Virus record (IMG/VR): IMGVR_UViG_3300000576_000018
Location: 1-27,428 of that record
From: a virus
Reading direction: 5' to 3' (one strand)
DNA: 27,428 bases
The position numbers were made by a program, and so were the translations under genes. Of this stretch, positions 7,101 through 15,833 are shown piece by piece; positions within the stretch are counted from its first letter, which is position 1, and every line of letters begins with the position of its first letter. Below the pieces are notes generated by a model, which saw nothing but the letters and a program-made list of their open reading frames with translations, did no database searches and was not told where the DNA came from.

Positions 7101-9501
7101 CTTTGGTGTCTAGTCTACCCTTCGCGGAACCACTTTCACCACCTGTAATATATTTGAATCTGCCATATGAACTTCCGACAATGTAATCAACACGACTTGA
7201 ATAGTATTCAATATCAAGAGAACCACTTGTATTCACAGAAGGAATTAGATAATTAATACCCGATGCAAACATTTGACTTGCTGCGGTTGGAAGTTCCACG
7301 GCCGTATCAGTCAAGAGTGTTGCAGCACCTTCTGTTGCGGCGTATGATGCAATTGGTGTCCGATATGGTCTGAAATCAAGGCAGGATTTCAGATCAAAAT
7401 TCTTTCCGTCTTGTGTGTCAAATGAAGGAATTTGATTAATGTCAACGTCAGTATAGCTTTCAATTGTGAAGAAATTGATACCAACTGTTGCGTCAATTCT
7501 AAAAGTTCTAATCTTAATCGTCAATACTTCTTCTGGTGGTGTCGCAGAACCAGGTATCTTTTCGATATAAGAATGATCATAGAAATTATCTTTTTGGTTT
7601 TGTACAAGCCTGAAGCTGGATGTAAAATCATTACCGCCAGTATCTTTTACTTCGAGAAGCTCAAGTACATCGGGCATACCCAGGGTATAGACAGTATTCG
7701 TATTTGAATATGTTGTTTTTACAAACACATCAAGAAGCTGTTTGACTCTTGGTGTAACATTTGTTTGACGGGCATTATAGTAAACAGTCACATCTTTGCT
7801 TGCTTCTGCTGTTTCTACAGATAAATTACCATTCATTAATAATTCTGCTGAAACAATATCAACTTTCTCCAGCGATCCTGATCTTGTAACTACTAGAATA
7901 TCTTTAAGTGTATCCTGATTAAATACTTCGTTTGCGCCAGGTATGATTTCAAATTCACCGGCACCATCAGTCGAGGTGTCAAATGATTTTCGGATTGAAA
8001 ATTGTACATTGTCTAGGTCTTTTGTAAATGGTCTATTGAAATTGAAGACCAATCTTGATTCGGACGAGTTGATTACTTTAGGTTCTATTTCAACTCTTCC
8101 ACCCGCTCCAGAACCGACGTAGGCAACATCGGAAAATCTTTCATCTTGATTCATTCTAACGCCGAACAGATATAGTCTATCTTCTAGTATGTTTGCAACA
8201 ATTGCAGAACCGATTGTTGCAAAACTAGCATTTGTCAGAGGTACATTTTGGAATGATCTTAGTGGCACATTACCTTCGATATTGACTATCTTAACGAAAC
8301 CGCCGTAATCAAAATTGACTGGCTGCGCAGAAATGGAAATTGTTTCTTCGACTGGTGGTATTGGAAATACTCTTTTCGTGTCATTAGAAACACGATAGCC
8401 TTTGGAATATGCAACACCTTCACCCATTTCTACAAAGAACTCATCACCGGAAGTTCTCTGTAGAATTCTCATTTGAAATGGTTTTTGTGTATAATCCCCA
8501 TGAGTTTCATATGCTCTTCTAGCGAGTTCTCTGTTAATCGAATTAAATTGTGTGACGTCTCTTGTTTGAACAGCTTCGCCATTCTCGTATCGTCTAAGAA
8601 TAAAGAACTCTGGATCTGCTTCTGCTTCCGAAGTTGGTCTTCTAACCAGCCGAGGGACCAGTAGTAATCTATCAGCGCCGGGTGCGTTCTCATTTGGTGA
8701 ACCACTGGCATTATCAAGAAGAGATGAATCTTGCTGAGATGTAATTATAGACTCATCAACAATGTAACCGACAGAAATATTATTCGGTTCTAATTCAAAT
8801 TCCACCGTCTCGTCAGATAGATATTTTTTAACAACGATCGTTTGTTCATCGACAAAAAGGAAATGTCCACGTTGAAATATAATACCTTCTGATGCGGTCA
8901 ATCCAAACGAATCACCTATTGGATCTGAAAAGCCGGTAACAGATGTGGTTGCAACAATACCATTATCTATTCTAGTTTCTACAAGTTCTTCGTTTATTTC
9001 TTCAGTTCTTAGTATGAATTCTCTAATTTGCAATGTATCATTTGGTTCATATTCTTTTTTCTCAATATTACTTACTTCAACAGTATTCAGATAGACAACA
9101 AAAAATGTATTTAGATCTGGTGCACGAGATTGAAAGCCTGAGGTACCCTGGACAATCAGAGCCTTCAAACCAAAATCATCTTTTATCTCGTAGTAATATT
9201 CGTCAATAGTTCCATTATCAACTTCTGTTCGCTCGACAAAATCCTCAGGTCTTATGCCGTCAAGTACTTTGATATATTTAAGATTGCGAAGTTCAGTAAA
9301 TGTACATCCTTTGATAATCGAACCTTCCTGGTATATATTTTCACCAAATTGTTCGATTTGATTTTGCAGTGTTGTCTGAAGTTGCGTTAACTCTCTTGCT
9401 TGAACGGCAAAACCGGGCTTGAATAGCACACGATAGTATTTCTTTTCAATATCATAATCATCAAAATATGGCGCAATGTTTAGATCTGTTTTAATGCTCA
9501 T
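4114..9501 (-). CDS. Giant DUF4815 virion structural protein, 1795 aa
   Basis: The N-terminus (APYFDDYDIEKKYYRVLF, then KPGFAVQARELTQLQTTLQ and IEQFGENIYQEGS) is the signature of DUF4815, found in large structural proteins of T4-like marine phages. The rest is beta-rich with many Thr, Asn and Asp residues and no visible enzyme motif. The gene directly follows gp8 and precedes the tail fibre, the place where T4 encodes gp9, gp10, gp11 and gp12. I therefore infer that it works at the baseplate rim, linking wedge to fibres. T4 gp10 is only about 600 residues, so this is a much larger protein and probably combines several modules. The ATG at 9501 is preceded by AAGAGG, and a late-promoter motif lies 136 bases upstream. 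Confidence 0.85.
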   Translation of the reverse strand: MSIKTDLNIAPYFDDYDIEKKYYRVLFKPGFAVQARELTQLQTTLQNQIEQFGENIYQEGSIIKGCTFTELRNLKYIKVLDGIRPEDFVERTEVDNGTIDEYYYEIKDDFGLKALIVQGTSGFQSRAPDLNTFFVVYLNTVEVSNIEKKEYEPNDTLQIREFILRTEEINEELVETRIDNGIVATTSVTGFSDPIGDSFGLTASEGIIFQRGHFLFVDEQTIVVKKYLSDETVEFELEPNNISVGYIVDESIITSQQDSSLLDNASGSPNENAPGADRLLLVPRLVRRPTSEAEADPEFFILRRYENGEAVQTRDVTQFNSINRELARRAYETHGDYTQKPFQMRILQRTSGDEFFVEMGEGVAYSKGYRVSNDTKRVFPIPPVEETISISAQPVNFDYGGFVKIVNIEGNVPLRSFQNVPLTNASFATIGSAIVANILEDRLYLFGVRMNQDERFSDVAYVGSGAGGRVEIEPKVINSSESRLVFNFNRPFTKDLDNVQFSIRKSFDTSTDGAGEFEIIPGANEVFNQDTLKDILVVTRSGSLEKVDIVSAELLMNGNLSVETAEASKDVTVYYNARQTNVTPRVKQLLDVFVKTTYSNTNTVYTLGMPDVLELLEVKDTGGNDFTSSFRLVQNQKDNFYDHSYIEKIPGSATPPEEVLTIKIRTFRIDATVGINFFTIESYTDVDINQIPSFDTQDGKNFDLKSCLDFRPYRTPIASYAATEGAATLLTDTAVELPTAASQMFASGINYLIPSVNTSGSLDIEYYSSRVDYIVGSSYGRFKYITGGESGSAKGRLDTKENTIIAEVRVPGFPLLTNEEAFRLNRRNEAISLSTKTVKTYTMKDIDKISRKLDRLVYYVTLSALETATANLLIQDEFGNNRFKNGIIVDPFRDLSIADVTDASFSASIDVSDTTLRPSLKQFPMNVRVSDTVNTEQIGPVTTLTSNKVVRFLKQQYATGFRSCTSNVYSFLGTGALTPEYDVAYDTVITPAELELDLAQPFIDFTEALSEFVPLTSEQSILLDEWNEVNTAEIGSGKRANTVTTTQTFQEWEDVFRELSVTAGELEQNFVGDFVTNFQFRPFIRSREVQIEMYGLRPNTRHYFFFDEVSIDSDVAPGIFFGDSQGPLPTNTRVAQNGSFGTAVRTNENGELFAIFKIPENTFFVGERELVIADVDLFDNIDAAAASFGKLKYNAYNFSVDKVGTTISTRFPEIQVLEERTTRTVMDREVQQGRRNKCPLAQTFFVKDSMTREADALYVSGIDLYFKRKSPTNGVTIQIREVVNGYPGWEIIPFGKKHLRSTEVFVSDDASIATSIIFDAPVRLDAEKEYAIVIQPDADDPDYLIFTTKPAGTDLLTGAPVNADWGDGVLFTSTNNRAWTAYQDEDIKFDLFRYNFEVNSGTVELETTDYEFLRAVNVSGKFINGELAYAFKGANTFTVNLQTNTSVVTGTGLTAYDQGDYFYVENGVTDKDIFRVVSVVSSSELVVNKIPRFSGTLQSEPIVAGTVSYFNPRKPDLLILEQSSAREDRIFVATDTVRGLDSGAILEVDTVDDLELSYIQAMINRIVDENTNVKIAVKAIDPSATADPPYAKEFEFAANKAFNERGCIVFSKSNDTNQEKNLKLVLTLEKEDIPTTTPVVDIETAQLFAYIYQITNTPATTSKYISKRVELQEGFDAEDFRLYLTGYRPLGTDIKAYLRVKNDADPVALRNNPWIELEKISGADLFSSGSNTSDYKEYVYEIPDTSKSSNTGIVEYTNDTGTYEGYRSFAVRIDLLSEDVGSVPKVLDYRGIAFE

Positions 9502-9518
9502 TCTGTGCTTTCAACCTC

Positions 9519-11102
9519 TTAAAAGTCTAATATGATTTTTATTCTTTCAGAACCACCTGTGGTCCGTTCAATGGGATCAACATCTGAAATAGTCAATACG
9601 TCGCCGCTTCGTGTTTCGTATGGTGAATAGTTAATACTATTTATCACGTAATTGATACCTCTATGCCTCAGAGGAAGATTAGAAACAAAAGTTTCCTGAT
9701 ACGGGCCATTATGTTCAGCAACAAAAATAGTATTAGTCGCTTGATTGATCTCGTGTATTATCCCCGTCACAACACCTTGAGAAACAGTGTCTCCAACTTC
9801 CATGCTGCCCGGAATAAAACTAAGAATCATTTCCAGTCTATGATCAAAAGTGCTTTCAGAAAATGCGATGTCAAAGTCTGGGTTTTTCACGAGCCCAATC
9901 TTACTGTATGACCCAGTATTTGGTATCACTGAAGGAAATGTGCTTTGAATGTTTGTGGATAACCCCAAATGTCTTACTTTGAGTTCTGAAAGCGCATTTG
10001 AGCCATGACCACCTCTCGGCGCAATGATAGGTCTTAATACACATCGCACATCTTGTCTATTTGGATTGGATGGATCAAAGGGACCGGGGTCGACAATTGA
10101 TGCTATTGCGGACGAGTAATCTTGGCCGAAATTCAAAATTTGGATGTCATTTATTCTCAGATTTACAGAATCAAAGATTGGAATCGCAGAAATACTGTTT
10201 CCAGTACCCTGCACAACAACACGAGGTAGAATTTCTATTGAATCCTCTGGATCTACATCAAATCCAGCTGGAGTCTCTATCGTGACGAAAGGCATGCCAC
10301 TGAAAAGACCAGACGAGACTATTCTTGTTTCAATTGCACCGATGCCTATCCCAGCATTAGATTTTTTGATGTAGATTGATCTATCTGAATAGGTGTTAGG
10401 CTCATCAAAGATTGGAATTTGATCCAGAGTCAATGAAAATAAATCTTTAAGAAAAATTCTTGTTATTGTTCCAGATGAAATCAGTTCGGATGCATTGACA
10501 GCACCTGTAATTCGCTCATATCCAAAATTATCTAATGGATTCTCGACGACTATCTTAAATATTCCTTTGGTTGCAACATCTTCTACTTGTTGACTTCTTG
10601 CAACAGGAATCAATCCATCAGTGCTAAATTTTTGAAATAAACTAAATGGAGTCGAAGTCATAAATTTCCAAATGTATCCATCACTCAATGCATAGATTCC
10701 ATCCGTGAATGCTGGATTGAACTGCGGTATCTGTGTTGATGGAGATCCAAGATTGTTTGACAAACACTTAAAGATATGATAGTTTTCAGACTCACCATCT
10801 GGTTCTACTGTGACAAAGAATGGTCGATCTTTGAGTTCTACAATATCATCATATTGAGTGTATACAGTCCCGTATTCCCAATTTCTAAATTTGATCATAA
10901 AGGAAACATCAGTTGGCGCGAATTCAATTCCGAAAATGACTTTTTCGAGAAATTCTCTCGAATCGGCATTGTTTCGGACTGAAACTGGTTGCTCGGTTTC
11001 AAAAGCATGAGATGCAAACAACCAAAAGTCATTTTCGTTCAGATTCTTTAAAAAATAATTTTCGACCAAATCATAGTCGAATTGTTCTACGCGAGTCACC
11101 AA
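9519..11102 (-). CDS. 8: Baseplate wedge protein gp8
   Basis: A 527-residue protein with clear T4 gp8-type segments: KVIFGIEFAPTDVSFMIKF, an NWEYGTVYTQYDD segment, YHIFKCLSNN, and especially LSDGYIWKFM (T4 has DGYVWEYL). It ends in ERIKIILDF, resembling the T4 gp8 ending EINILFTF. T4 gp8 is 334 residues and dimeric in the wedge; this one has an inserted or extended middle region (~200-440) rich in beta strands. The annotated start is a TTG at 11102 behind an AAAGGA site; the next codon, GTG at 11099, is equally possible. The gene lies 13 bases after the gp7-position gene, with a late-promoter motif 129 bases upstream of the start. Confidence 0.8.
   Translation of the reverse strand: MVTRVEQFDYDLVENYFLKNLNENDFWLFASHAFETEQPVSVRNNADSREFLEKVIFGIEFAPTDVSFMIKFRNWEYGTVYTQYDDIVELKDRPFFVTVEPDGESENYHIFKCLSNNLGSPSTQIPQFNPAFTDGIYALSDGYIWKFMTSTPFSLFQKFSTDGLIPVARSQQVEDVATKGIFKIVVENPLDNFGYERITGAVNASELISSGTITRIFLKDLFSLTLDQIPIFDEPNTYSDRSIYIKKSNAGIGIGAIETRIVSSGLFSGMPFVTIETPAGFDVDPEDSIEILPRVVVQGTGNSISAIPIFDSVNLRINDIQILNFGQDYSSAIASIVDPGPFDPSNPNRQDVRCVLRPIIAPRGGHGSNALSELKVRHLGLSTNIQSTFPSVIPNTGSYSKIGLVKNPDFDIAFSESTFDHRLEMILSFIPGSMEVGDTVSQGVVTGIIHEINQATNTIFVAEHNGPYQETFVSNLPLRHRGINYVINSINYSPYETRSGDVLTISDVDPIERTTGGSERIKIILDF
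9637..9647 (-). promoter_or_regulatory. Candidate internal late promoter (GTGATAAATAG)
   Basis: The minus strand reads GTGATAAATAG inside the 3' end of gp8, about 136 bases before the DUF4815 gene. The 11 bases are identical to each arm of the divergent promoter palindrome at 24476-24509. Confidence 0.5.
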
Positions 11103-11115
11103 TGTTTTAGTCCTT

Positions 11116-13584
11116 TTATTCTGTGCTTTCGACTAGATAGATGAAATCATTGTTAGCCTGAAATACATCAGGTGCATCAATCACTATCTCGCTAAACTGA
11201 TCAATTGTTTCTTGCGGAGTGTTCACAATGATATTTATCACATCAGTCTTACCAAACTGAGTAAATAGTTTCAATCCAGCTGGATGAACTATGTTTCGAT
11301 ATTCATCTTCATATTGACTTGTGTTTAATCCAGTGGTGATTTGATATGAATAAGCTTGATAAAAGAAACTATCCTGGATCACTTTTTCTCGATTTGTTTG
11401 AGACTCGAACGTTCTCCAGCGCCCTTCAGTAATACCTTGTCTGCTCACCGAAGCAATACCAACGATATTAGTTTCGTTATTGTTTTCTTTACTGACATTT
11501 ACAATATCCACAACACTGCCTTGTTCATATCCAAAACCACTGTCAGTGACATCAATCGATTCAATCTTTCCAACAACATCTTCAACATTCCCACCAATAA
11601 TAGCATTCAAGCCAAGAGGCGGATTTGTAAGATCTCGTTGAATGGAGATCACAGCAATTGCGATTGAAGTTCCTTCTTTGAAGATGGGCTCATCAGAAAC
11701 AAACGCACCGAATGAATGATGTTTGACTGTAATCTGATTTCCAACCACGCTAATAATCTTGCCGCGAACTTGAACCACTTCTGTACCACCTTCAAAGGTG
11801 CTTACAGTTCGAGTCTGTTGAACAATGTCACCGACAAACAAAAGAACACCAGCTGGAACTGAAACTGTCATGACTTGATTTCGAATGTTGAACTTGCTCA
11901 ATAGATTCTCTCGTGCGAGAACAAAAACATCAGTGACATGATCAACGCCAGGATTGATATTTGAAAGACTGCCAATTTCACCGATAACAAATTCTTCAGG
12001 GACAAATGCTTCGTTCAATGGCGTATCCAAATCTGGTATGATATCATTGATTCGAGTACCACTCATTTCTTCGATGGCCGGCGGTACTTCTGAGTAGTTG
12101 TTTGCATCTAATGGAACATCAAGAAAACTTTCTATCAAGTCTCCAATGATACGAATTGTCTCTGTGTTCTTGATTGACCCAATTTCAGCACGAGCGCTGT
12201 TATTAACCAGAGTAACAAATAGCGGTGATCTCGTTATGTTCGAGCCTATCGTTCTTCCTACGGTTTGAACATCAATGCCATCTTCAAAAAAGTAGTCATC
12301 TTCGATATCTAAAACTGGTTTTTGAAGTTCTACCGCTCTTCCTATAGTCTCAATTGGAAAGTTCTTTTCGAAGAAATACCGTTGTGTAGCTACATCTGGC
12401 TTTGTCTTGTCCAATACAGCAACAATAAACCCCTCTTCTTCAAACTCCACGGTCGCAAATACTTCAACACCATACGAATTTGTTTGGACAATCTGTTCAC
12501 TGGGGTTGAACTCATTTCCATCAGTTGGTACAAACAAAACTTGTTCTGTTAGCTCACGATAGTCAAGAAAGATGCCGATTGAATCCGATCTTTTACCAAG
12601 AACAGTCGCAAAAACATCTGTGTTTGCCTTTGACTGCTTAATTCGTTCATTTACAATAAACTCAGAACCAACCCCGCCTGCAAAGAAAATTGATTGTTCA
12701 GAAACCAGAATATCTGTGTTAGAAGTCGTGTAGCCATAGTTACCATCTTCAATCCGAAAACTAATCTCACCTGATATCTGCTCAGTGACAGACGTGACGA
12801 GGCCCTTTGCACCGAAACCTACATCAGATCGGATTTCAACAATGTCACCAATCTTATTACCGCCCGTCCCAGGTCCAGTAGCATCTATAGAAACTGATCT
12901 GAGCGATCCATAAACGCGACCATAGAACGTAAGAGGATTTAGGCTGTAGATATTATCAAAGCGAGTAAACTCACCCTTTACGTTATCTAAAAAAATGATA
13001 GGTATTGCACTATTGTTCACATTAATGAAAACAATGTTATCAATTGTTCCTTCAGCCTTTGACTTATCACCAAAAATTCGTACATTGATTAGTGAATCGA
13101 AGATGCTGGTGTCGGTAACACCATACAACTGTATGTAGGACCCAACCTGCCATCTCGATGTTGATGGCTTGAATATGTCTTGTGAAGGGAAATAAGTCTG
13201 AACTTCTTCATCAAAGAACAACTTGAAGAACAATTCTATTCCTTCTTTTGACCCCTTTCTTCGATAGAGATCAAGAATGTTTTTGACCGCAAATCTAATG
13301 TCTTCTTCAAAAAACAAGCCATTCAAAAACTTGTTTTTGAAAAAGATCAGCATCTTTTCAGCAGTAGAATCAATGTTACGATACTCATAAATGCGTCGAA
13401 TGTTATGAGTAGATTGTCTATTATCTTCTTCAAGAAAGCGATAGTATTCTTTTACAAGCTCTACAAGTTCAGCACCATTCTCACGATAAATTGCTGGAAA
13501 TTGACTTTCAATAGCAGAAGATGTTTTCTTCTGTTCTTTCAAAACAAAATTTGATAGTCTAGTTTCTTCGACTATATCTTTCAT
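11116..13584 (-). CDS. Baseplate wedge protein in the gp7 position
   Basis: An 822-residue protein encoded between gp6 and gp8, where T4 has gene 7 (about 1030 residues). The N-terminal ~150 residues are helical and charged: FPAIYRENGAELVELVKEYY, then NIRRIYEYRNID, then DLYRRKGSKEGIELFFKLFF followed by YFPS. The YRRKGSKEGIELFFKLF stretch resembles the YKGT...L signature of P2 gpI-type tail proteins, which are the structural equivalents of gp7 in the wedge. The remaining ~650 residues are beta-rich with repeated small domains. I infer it is the wedge partner of gp6, although direct similarity to T4 gp7 is not obvious by eye. The ATG overlaps the gp6 stop (ATGA), implying translational coupling. 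Confidence 0.65.
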   Translation of the reverse strand: MKDIVEETRLSNFVLKEQKKTSSAIESQFPAIYRENGAELVELVKEYYRFLEEDNRQSTHNIRRIYEYRNIDSTAEKMLIFFKNKFLNGLFFEEDIRFAVKNILDLYRRKGSKEGIELFFKLFFDEEVQTYFPSQDIFKPSTSRWQVGSYIQLYGVTDTSIFDSLINVRIFGDKSKAEGTIDNIVFINVNNSAIPIIFLDNVKGEFTRFDNIYSLNPLTFYGRVYGSLRSVSIDATGPGTGGNKIGDIVEIRSDVGFGAKGLVTSVTEQISGEISFRIEDGNYGYTTSNTDILVSEQSIFFAGGVGSEFIVNERIKQSKANTDVFATVLGKRSDSIGIFLDYRELTEQVLFVPTDGNEFNPSEQIVQTNSYGVEVFATVEFEEEGFIVAVLDKTKPDVATQRYFFEKNFPIETIGRAVELQKPVLDIEDDYFFEDGIDVQTVGRTIGSNITRSPLFVTLVNNSARAEIGSIKNTETIRIIGDLIESFLDVPLDANNYSEVPPAIEEMSGTRINDIIPDLDTPLNEAFVPEEFVIGEIGSLSNINPGVDHVTDVFVLARENLLSKFNIRNQVMTVSVPAGVLLFVGDIVQQTRTVSTFEGGTEVVQVRGKIISVVGNQITVKHHSFGAFVSDEPIFKEGTSIAIAVISIQRDLTNPPLGLNAIIGGNVEDVVGKIESIDVTDSGFGYEQGSVVDIVNVSKENNNETNIVGIASVSRQGITEGRWRTFESQTNREKVIQDSFFYQAYSYQITTGLNTSQYEDEYRNIVHPAGLKLFTQFGKTDVINIIVNTPQETIDQFSEIVIDAPDVFQANNDFIYLVESTE
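11231..11241 (-). promoter_or_regulatory. Candidate internal late promoter (GTGATAAATAT)
   Basis: The minus strand reads GTGATAAATAT inside the 3' end of the gp7-position gene, 129 bases before the gp8 start. It shares ten bases with the other GTGATAAATA motifs of the window. Confidence 0.45.
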
Positions 13585-15371
13585 CTTACTCTTACTTCTG
13601 TTATTGTGATGTCTATATCTTCATCTCTGATCTGAAGAACTTTTGTTTTAGGCGCGGTGACATTCTTTTCTCTTGTGTTTGCGCTGATCGTAATTCCTCT
13701 GCCTTCATAGAAATCAGCAATGAAGTCCGATAGTTTTACTATACCAGTGTCATAATCAACAGTTCCTGCATTAAGGCGAATGAACTCAAAAATGCCGCGA
13801 TCTCGATCCCTTGCATTAATGATATTAATTTGACCAAGCCCATTGTCTTCAAAGATTGCTTCAGTTCTATCAATAATAAAGCGACTGCTTCTGACAAATC
13901 TATTGAACGATTGGGTTCCTTCTGATCTGGCAAATCTACATGGACTCTGTAGAGGTTGACCGAAATCAAAGGTGGGATTTTCGGTTTTTCCAAATTCAGG
14001 TGCGTATAGAATGTATGGAGATGCATCGATGGTATTATTCAGAATAGAATTGTCAAGACCATCAATCAGTGTAGAAACTCTCGAAACTTCAAATCTTGCA
14101 CCAAACTTATCGAGTTCTTCTAAGCTGTAGTCTTTCAGTAGTTGTCTAATTTCTGCTTCAATTTGATCTTTTGACTTGCTTGTTAGCTTAGGATTGTATT
14201 TTACTTCGATTGACGCAAACAAATTCATGAACCGAGCAGGAAGAAAGATTGGCTGAATGCCCACTGGAGTCTTATCTCTAATGAATGCATTGTACCGAGT
14301 TCTCAATGTCTCAGTAAGACCGCCTTCAACATTCACTGAAATTGCAACTTTTCCGAATTGCGGGGGGTCGAGTTCATCACCACCAAAGACTGAGATATCC
14401 TTTATTTCATTGAATCTTTGTTTGAGCAGTATTTCGTAGTCTTGCTGTGTGACTGCTCTTTCTTGTACTTGAATTGATCTTGGAGCAAAGAACTTCGTAT
14501 CTTCTAATGATTCTTTTTCAGCACCGCCGATTGCATTCGAAACAGTTGCTACTGTTGCATTTTGCACAAAAGATGTTGTAAATCTACATGCACCATTTGA
14601 TTCGACACCAGAGGTGATTCTGTAAAGAATTGTCATCTGTACATTTTCTGCTGGAACTCTTCCGAACCTATTATTTCCAAAAACAATTTCATAAGTACCG
14701 TCAAAACTTGGCTCAATATAAAACACCGGATCATCCGAATCAACACCAAAGATGTCGCTTCTAAATGTATATTCTATTCTATCTAAAGGATCATCAAAAT
14801 TTTCGAAAACGGTAATACTAGAAACATCAATGTTAGTGTTGATCAACCGAATTGACTTTCTTGAACCGGACACGAAAAATGCCTCTCGAACCAACTCACC
14901 TTCAAAAATTTCAACGTCTTCGGCGACAAATTGATTATCGATTCTTCTTGCTACATAAGATTGTGTAGTAAAGAAGTTGAATCTATCTCCATCCTGTGTT
15001 GAAGTAAATCTGGTTCCTTCTGGAATTGTGATCACTGAGTTTGTATTTGCTGGGTCAGAAATGGTGACATTGACAACTGCTTTTGCAGACTTTGCTGACC
15101 TTGGCATATAGTTCAGTTCTTTTGCATGTGACACAATCGAATTTTCAAGATGTGCGCTATCCAAGAACATTTCAGAGATTGCCATGTTCGTATAGAAGTT
15201 GTTCTGATATGTATTATATGCAAGGACATCCAACAACACTGACATATTTGAGCCTTCAAAGTCAATGTCACGAAATCTTCCTGACGGATCGCCCCGAAGG
15301 AACTCTTTAAGTTGATTTTTTGCCTGAAAGAAGTCTAGTTCTGTTATTGGCAATACTGGTTTTGTTGGCAT
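13581..15371 (-). CDS. 6: Baseplate wedge protein gp6 (baseplate J-like)
   Basis: A 596-residue protein (T4 gp6 is 660). The N-terminus has the conserved gp6/baseplate-J pattern: FEGSNMSVLLDVLAYNTYQN, then FYTNMAISEMFLDSAHLENS, then HAKELNYMPRSAKSA. A later segment, RAVTQQDYEILLKQRF followed by VAISVNVEGG, matches the conserved central core. gp6 dimers form the iris ring around the hub and bind gp7 and gp25. The ATG at 15371 has AAGGTAAG upstream and lies three bases after the gp25 stop; the 3' end overlaps the next gene by four bases, so gp25, gp6 and the gp7-like protein form a tight translational unit, matching their joint role in the wedge. Confidence 0.92.
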   Translation of the reverse strand: MPTKPVLPITELDFFQAKNQLKEFLRGDPSGRFRDIDFEGSNMSVLLDVLAYNTYQNNFYTNMAISEMFLDSAHLENSIVSHAKELNYMPRSAKSAKAVVNVTISDPANTNSVITIPEGTRFTSTQDGDRFNFFTTQSYVARRIDNQFVAEDVEIFEGELVREAFFVSGSRKSIRLINTNIDVSSITVFENFDDPLDRIEYTFRSDIFGVDSDDPVFYIEPSFDGTYEIVFGNNRFGRVPAENVQMTILYRITSGVESNGACRFTTSFVQNATVATVSNAIGGAEKESLEDTKFFAPRSIQVQERAVTQQDYEILLKQRFNEIKDISVFGGDELDPPQFGKVAISVNVEGGLTETLRTRYNAFIRDKTPVGIQPIFLPARFMNLFASIEVKYNPKLTSKSKDQIEAEIRQLLKDYSLEELDKFGARFEVSRVSTLIDGLDNSILNNTIDASPYILYAPEFGKTENPTFDFGQPLQSPCRFARSEGTQSFNRFVRSSRFIIDRTEAIFEDNGLGQINIINARDRDRGIFEFIRLNAGTVDYDTGIVKLSDFIADFYEGRGITISANTREKNVTAPKTKVLQIRDEDIDITITEVRVR

Positions 15372-15374
15372 ATC

Positions 15375-15821
15375 TTACCTTACTCTATCTATAAACACAT
15401 CCACTGATAGCGGATCTTCTCTATTCTTTACATAAAAATAAATCGTCACCTGAACTCTATTATCGTCATATAAAGAAGTCACATCTATGTCAATGATTGA
15501 TACTCTTGGTTCAAAGTTATTTATCACATCTTTCACACGCTCTTCCAGAATCTTCAGTGTCACAGGTGTTGCATTTTCAAACAATGAAGCTCGAACATCT
15601 GAACCAATGTTTGGTTGCATCAAGCGTTCGCCTCGATCTGTCAAGATGAGGTTCTTTAGTGATTCCTTGATTGACTCCTCATTTGTTCGAAGAGCAAGGT
15701 CACCTGAAATTGGATTGACAGTTAGATCCTTGTGAAAGTCACTATAGAGCGTTCTCTTTTTTCGAAGAGGTGAAATAGTTGGATTCGGGTTGAACGGATC
15801 ATTAAGTGTTCTTGTTGACAT
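15375..15821 (-). CDS. 25: Baseplate wedge protein gp25
   Basis: A 148-residue member of the GPW/gp25 family (T4 gp25 is 132 residues). It has the family pattern from DLALRTNEESIKESLKNLIL and TDRGERLMQPNIGSDVRASL to the EPR motif at Glu104-Pro105-Arg106 (NNFEPRVSIIDID). gp25 joins the gp6-gp7 bundle and contacts the first sheath ring, so it helps trigger contraction. The ATG at 15821 has AAAGGA upstream, and a 12-base gap separates it from the 963-residue gene. The immediate gp25-gp6 order is widely conserved in contractile tail systems. Confidence 0.93.
   Translation of the reverse strand: MSTRTLNDPFNPNPTISPLRKKRTLYSDFHKDLTVNPISGDLALRTNEESIKESLKNLILTDRGERLMQPNIGSDVRASLFENATPVTLKILEERVKDVINNFEPRVSIIDIDVTSLYDDNRVQVTIYFYVKNREDPLSVDVFIDRVR
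15517..15527 (-). promoter_or_regulatory. Candidate internal late promoter (GTGATAAATAA)
   Basis: The minus strand reads GTGATAAATAA within gp25, about 145 bases before the gp6 start. The same bases encode Val-Ile-Asn-Asn of the gp25 core, so protein constraint could also explain the match. Confidence 0.35.
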
Positions 15822-15833
15822 ATTTAAAATCCT

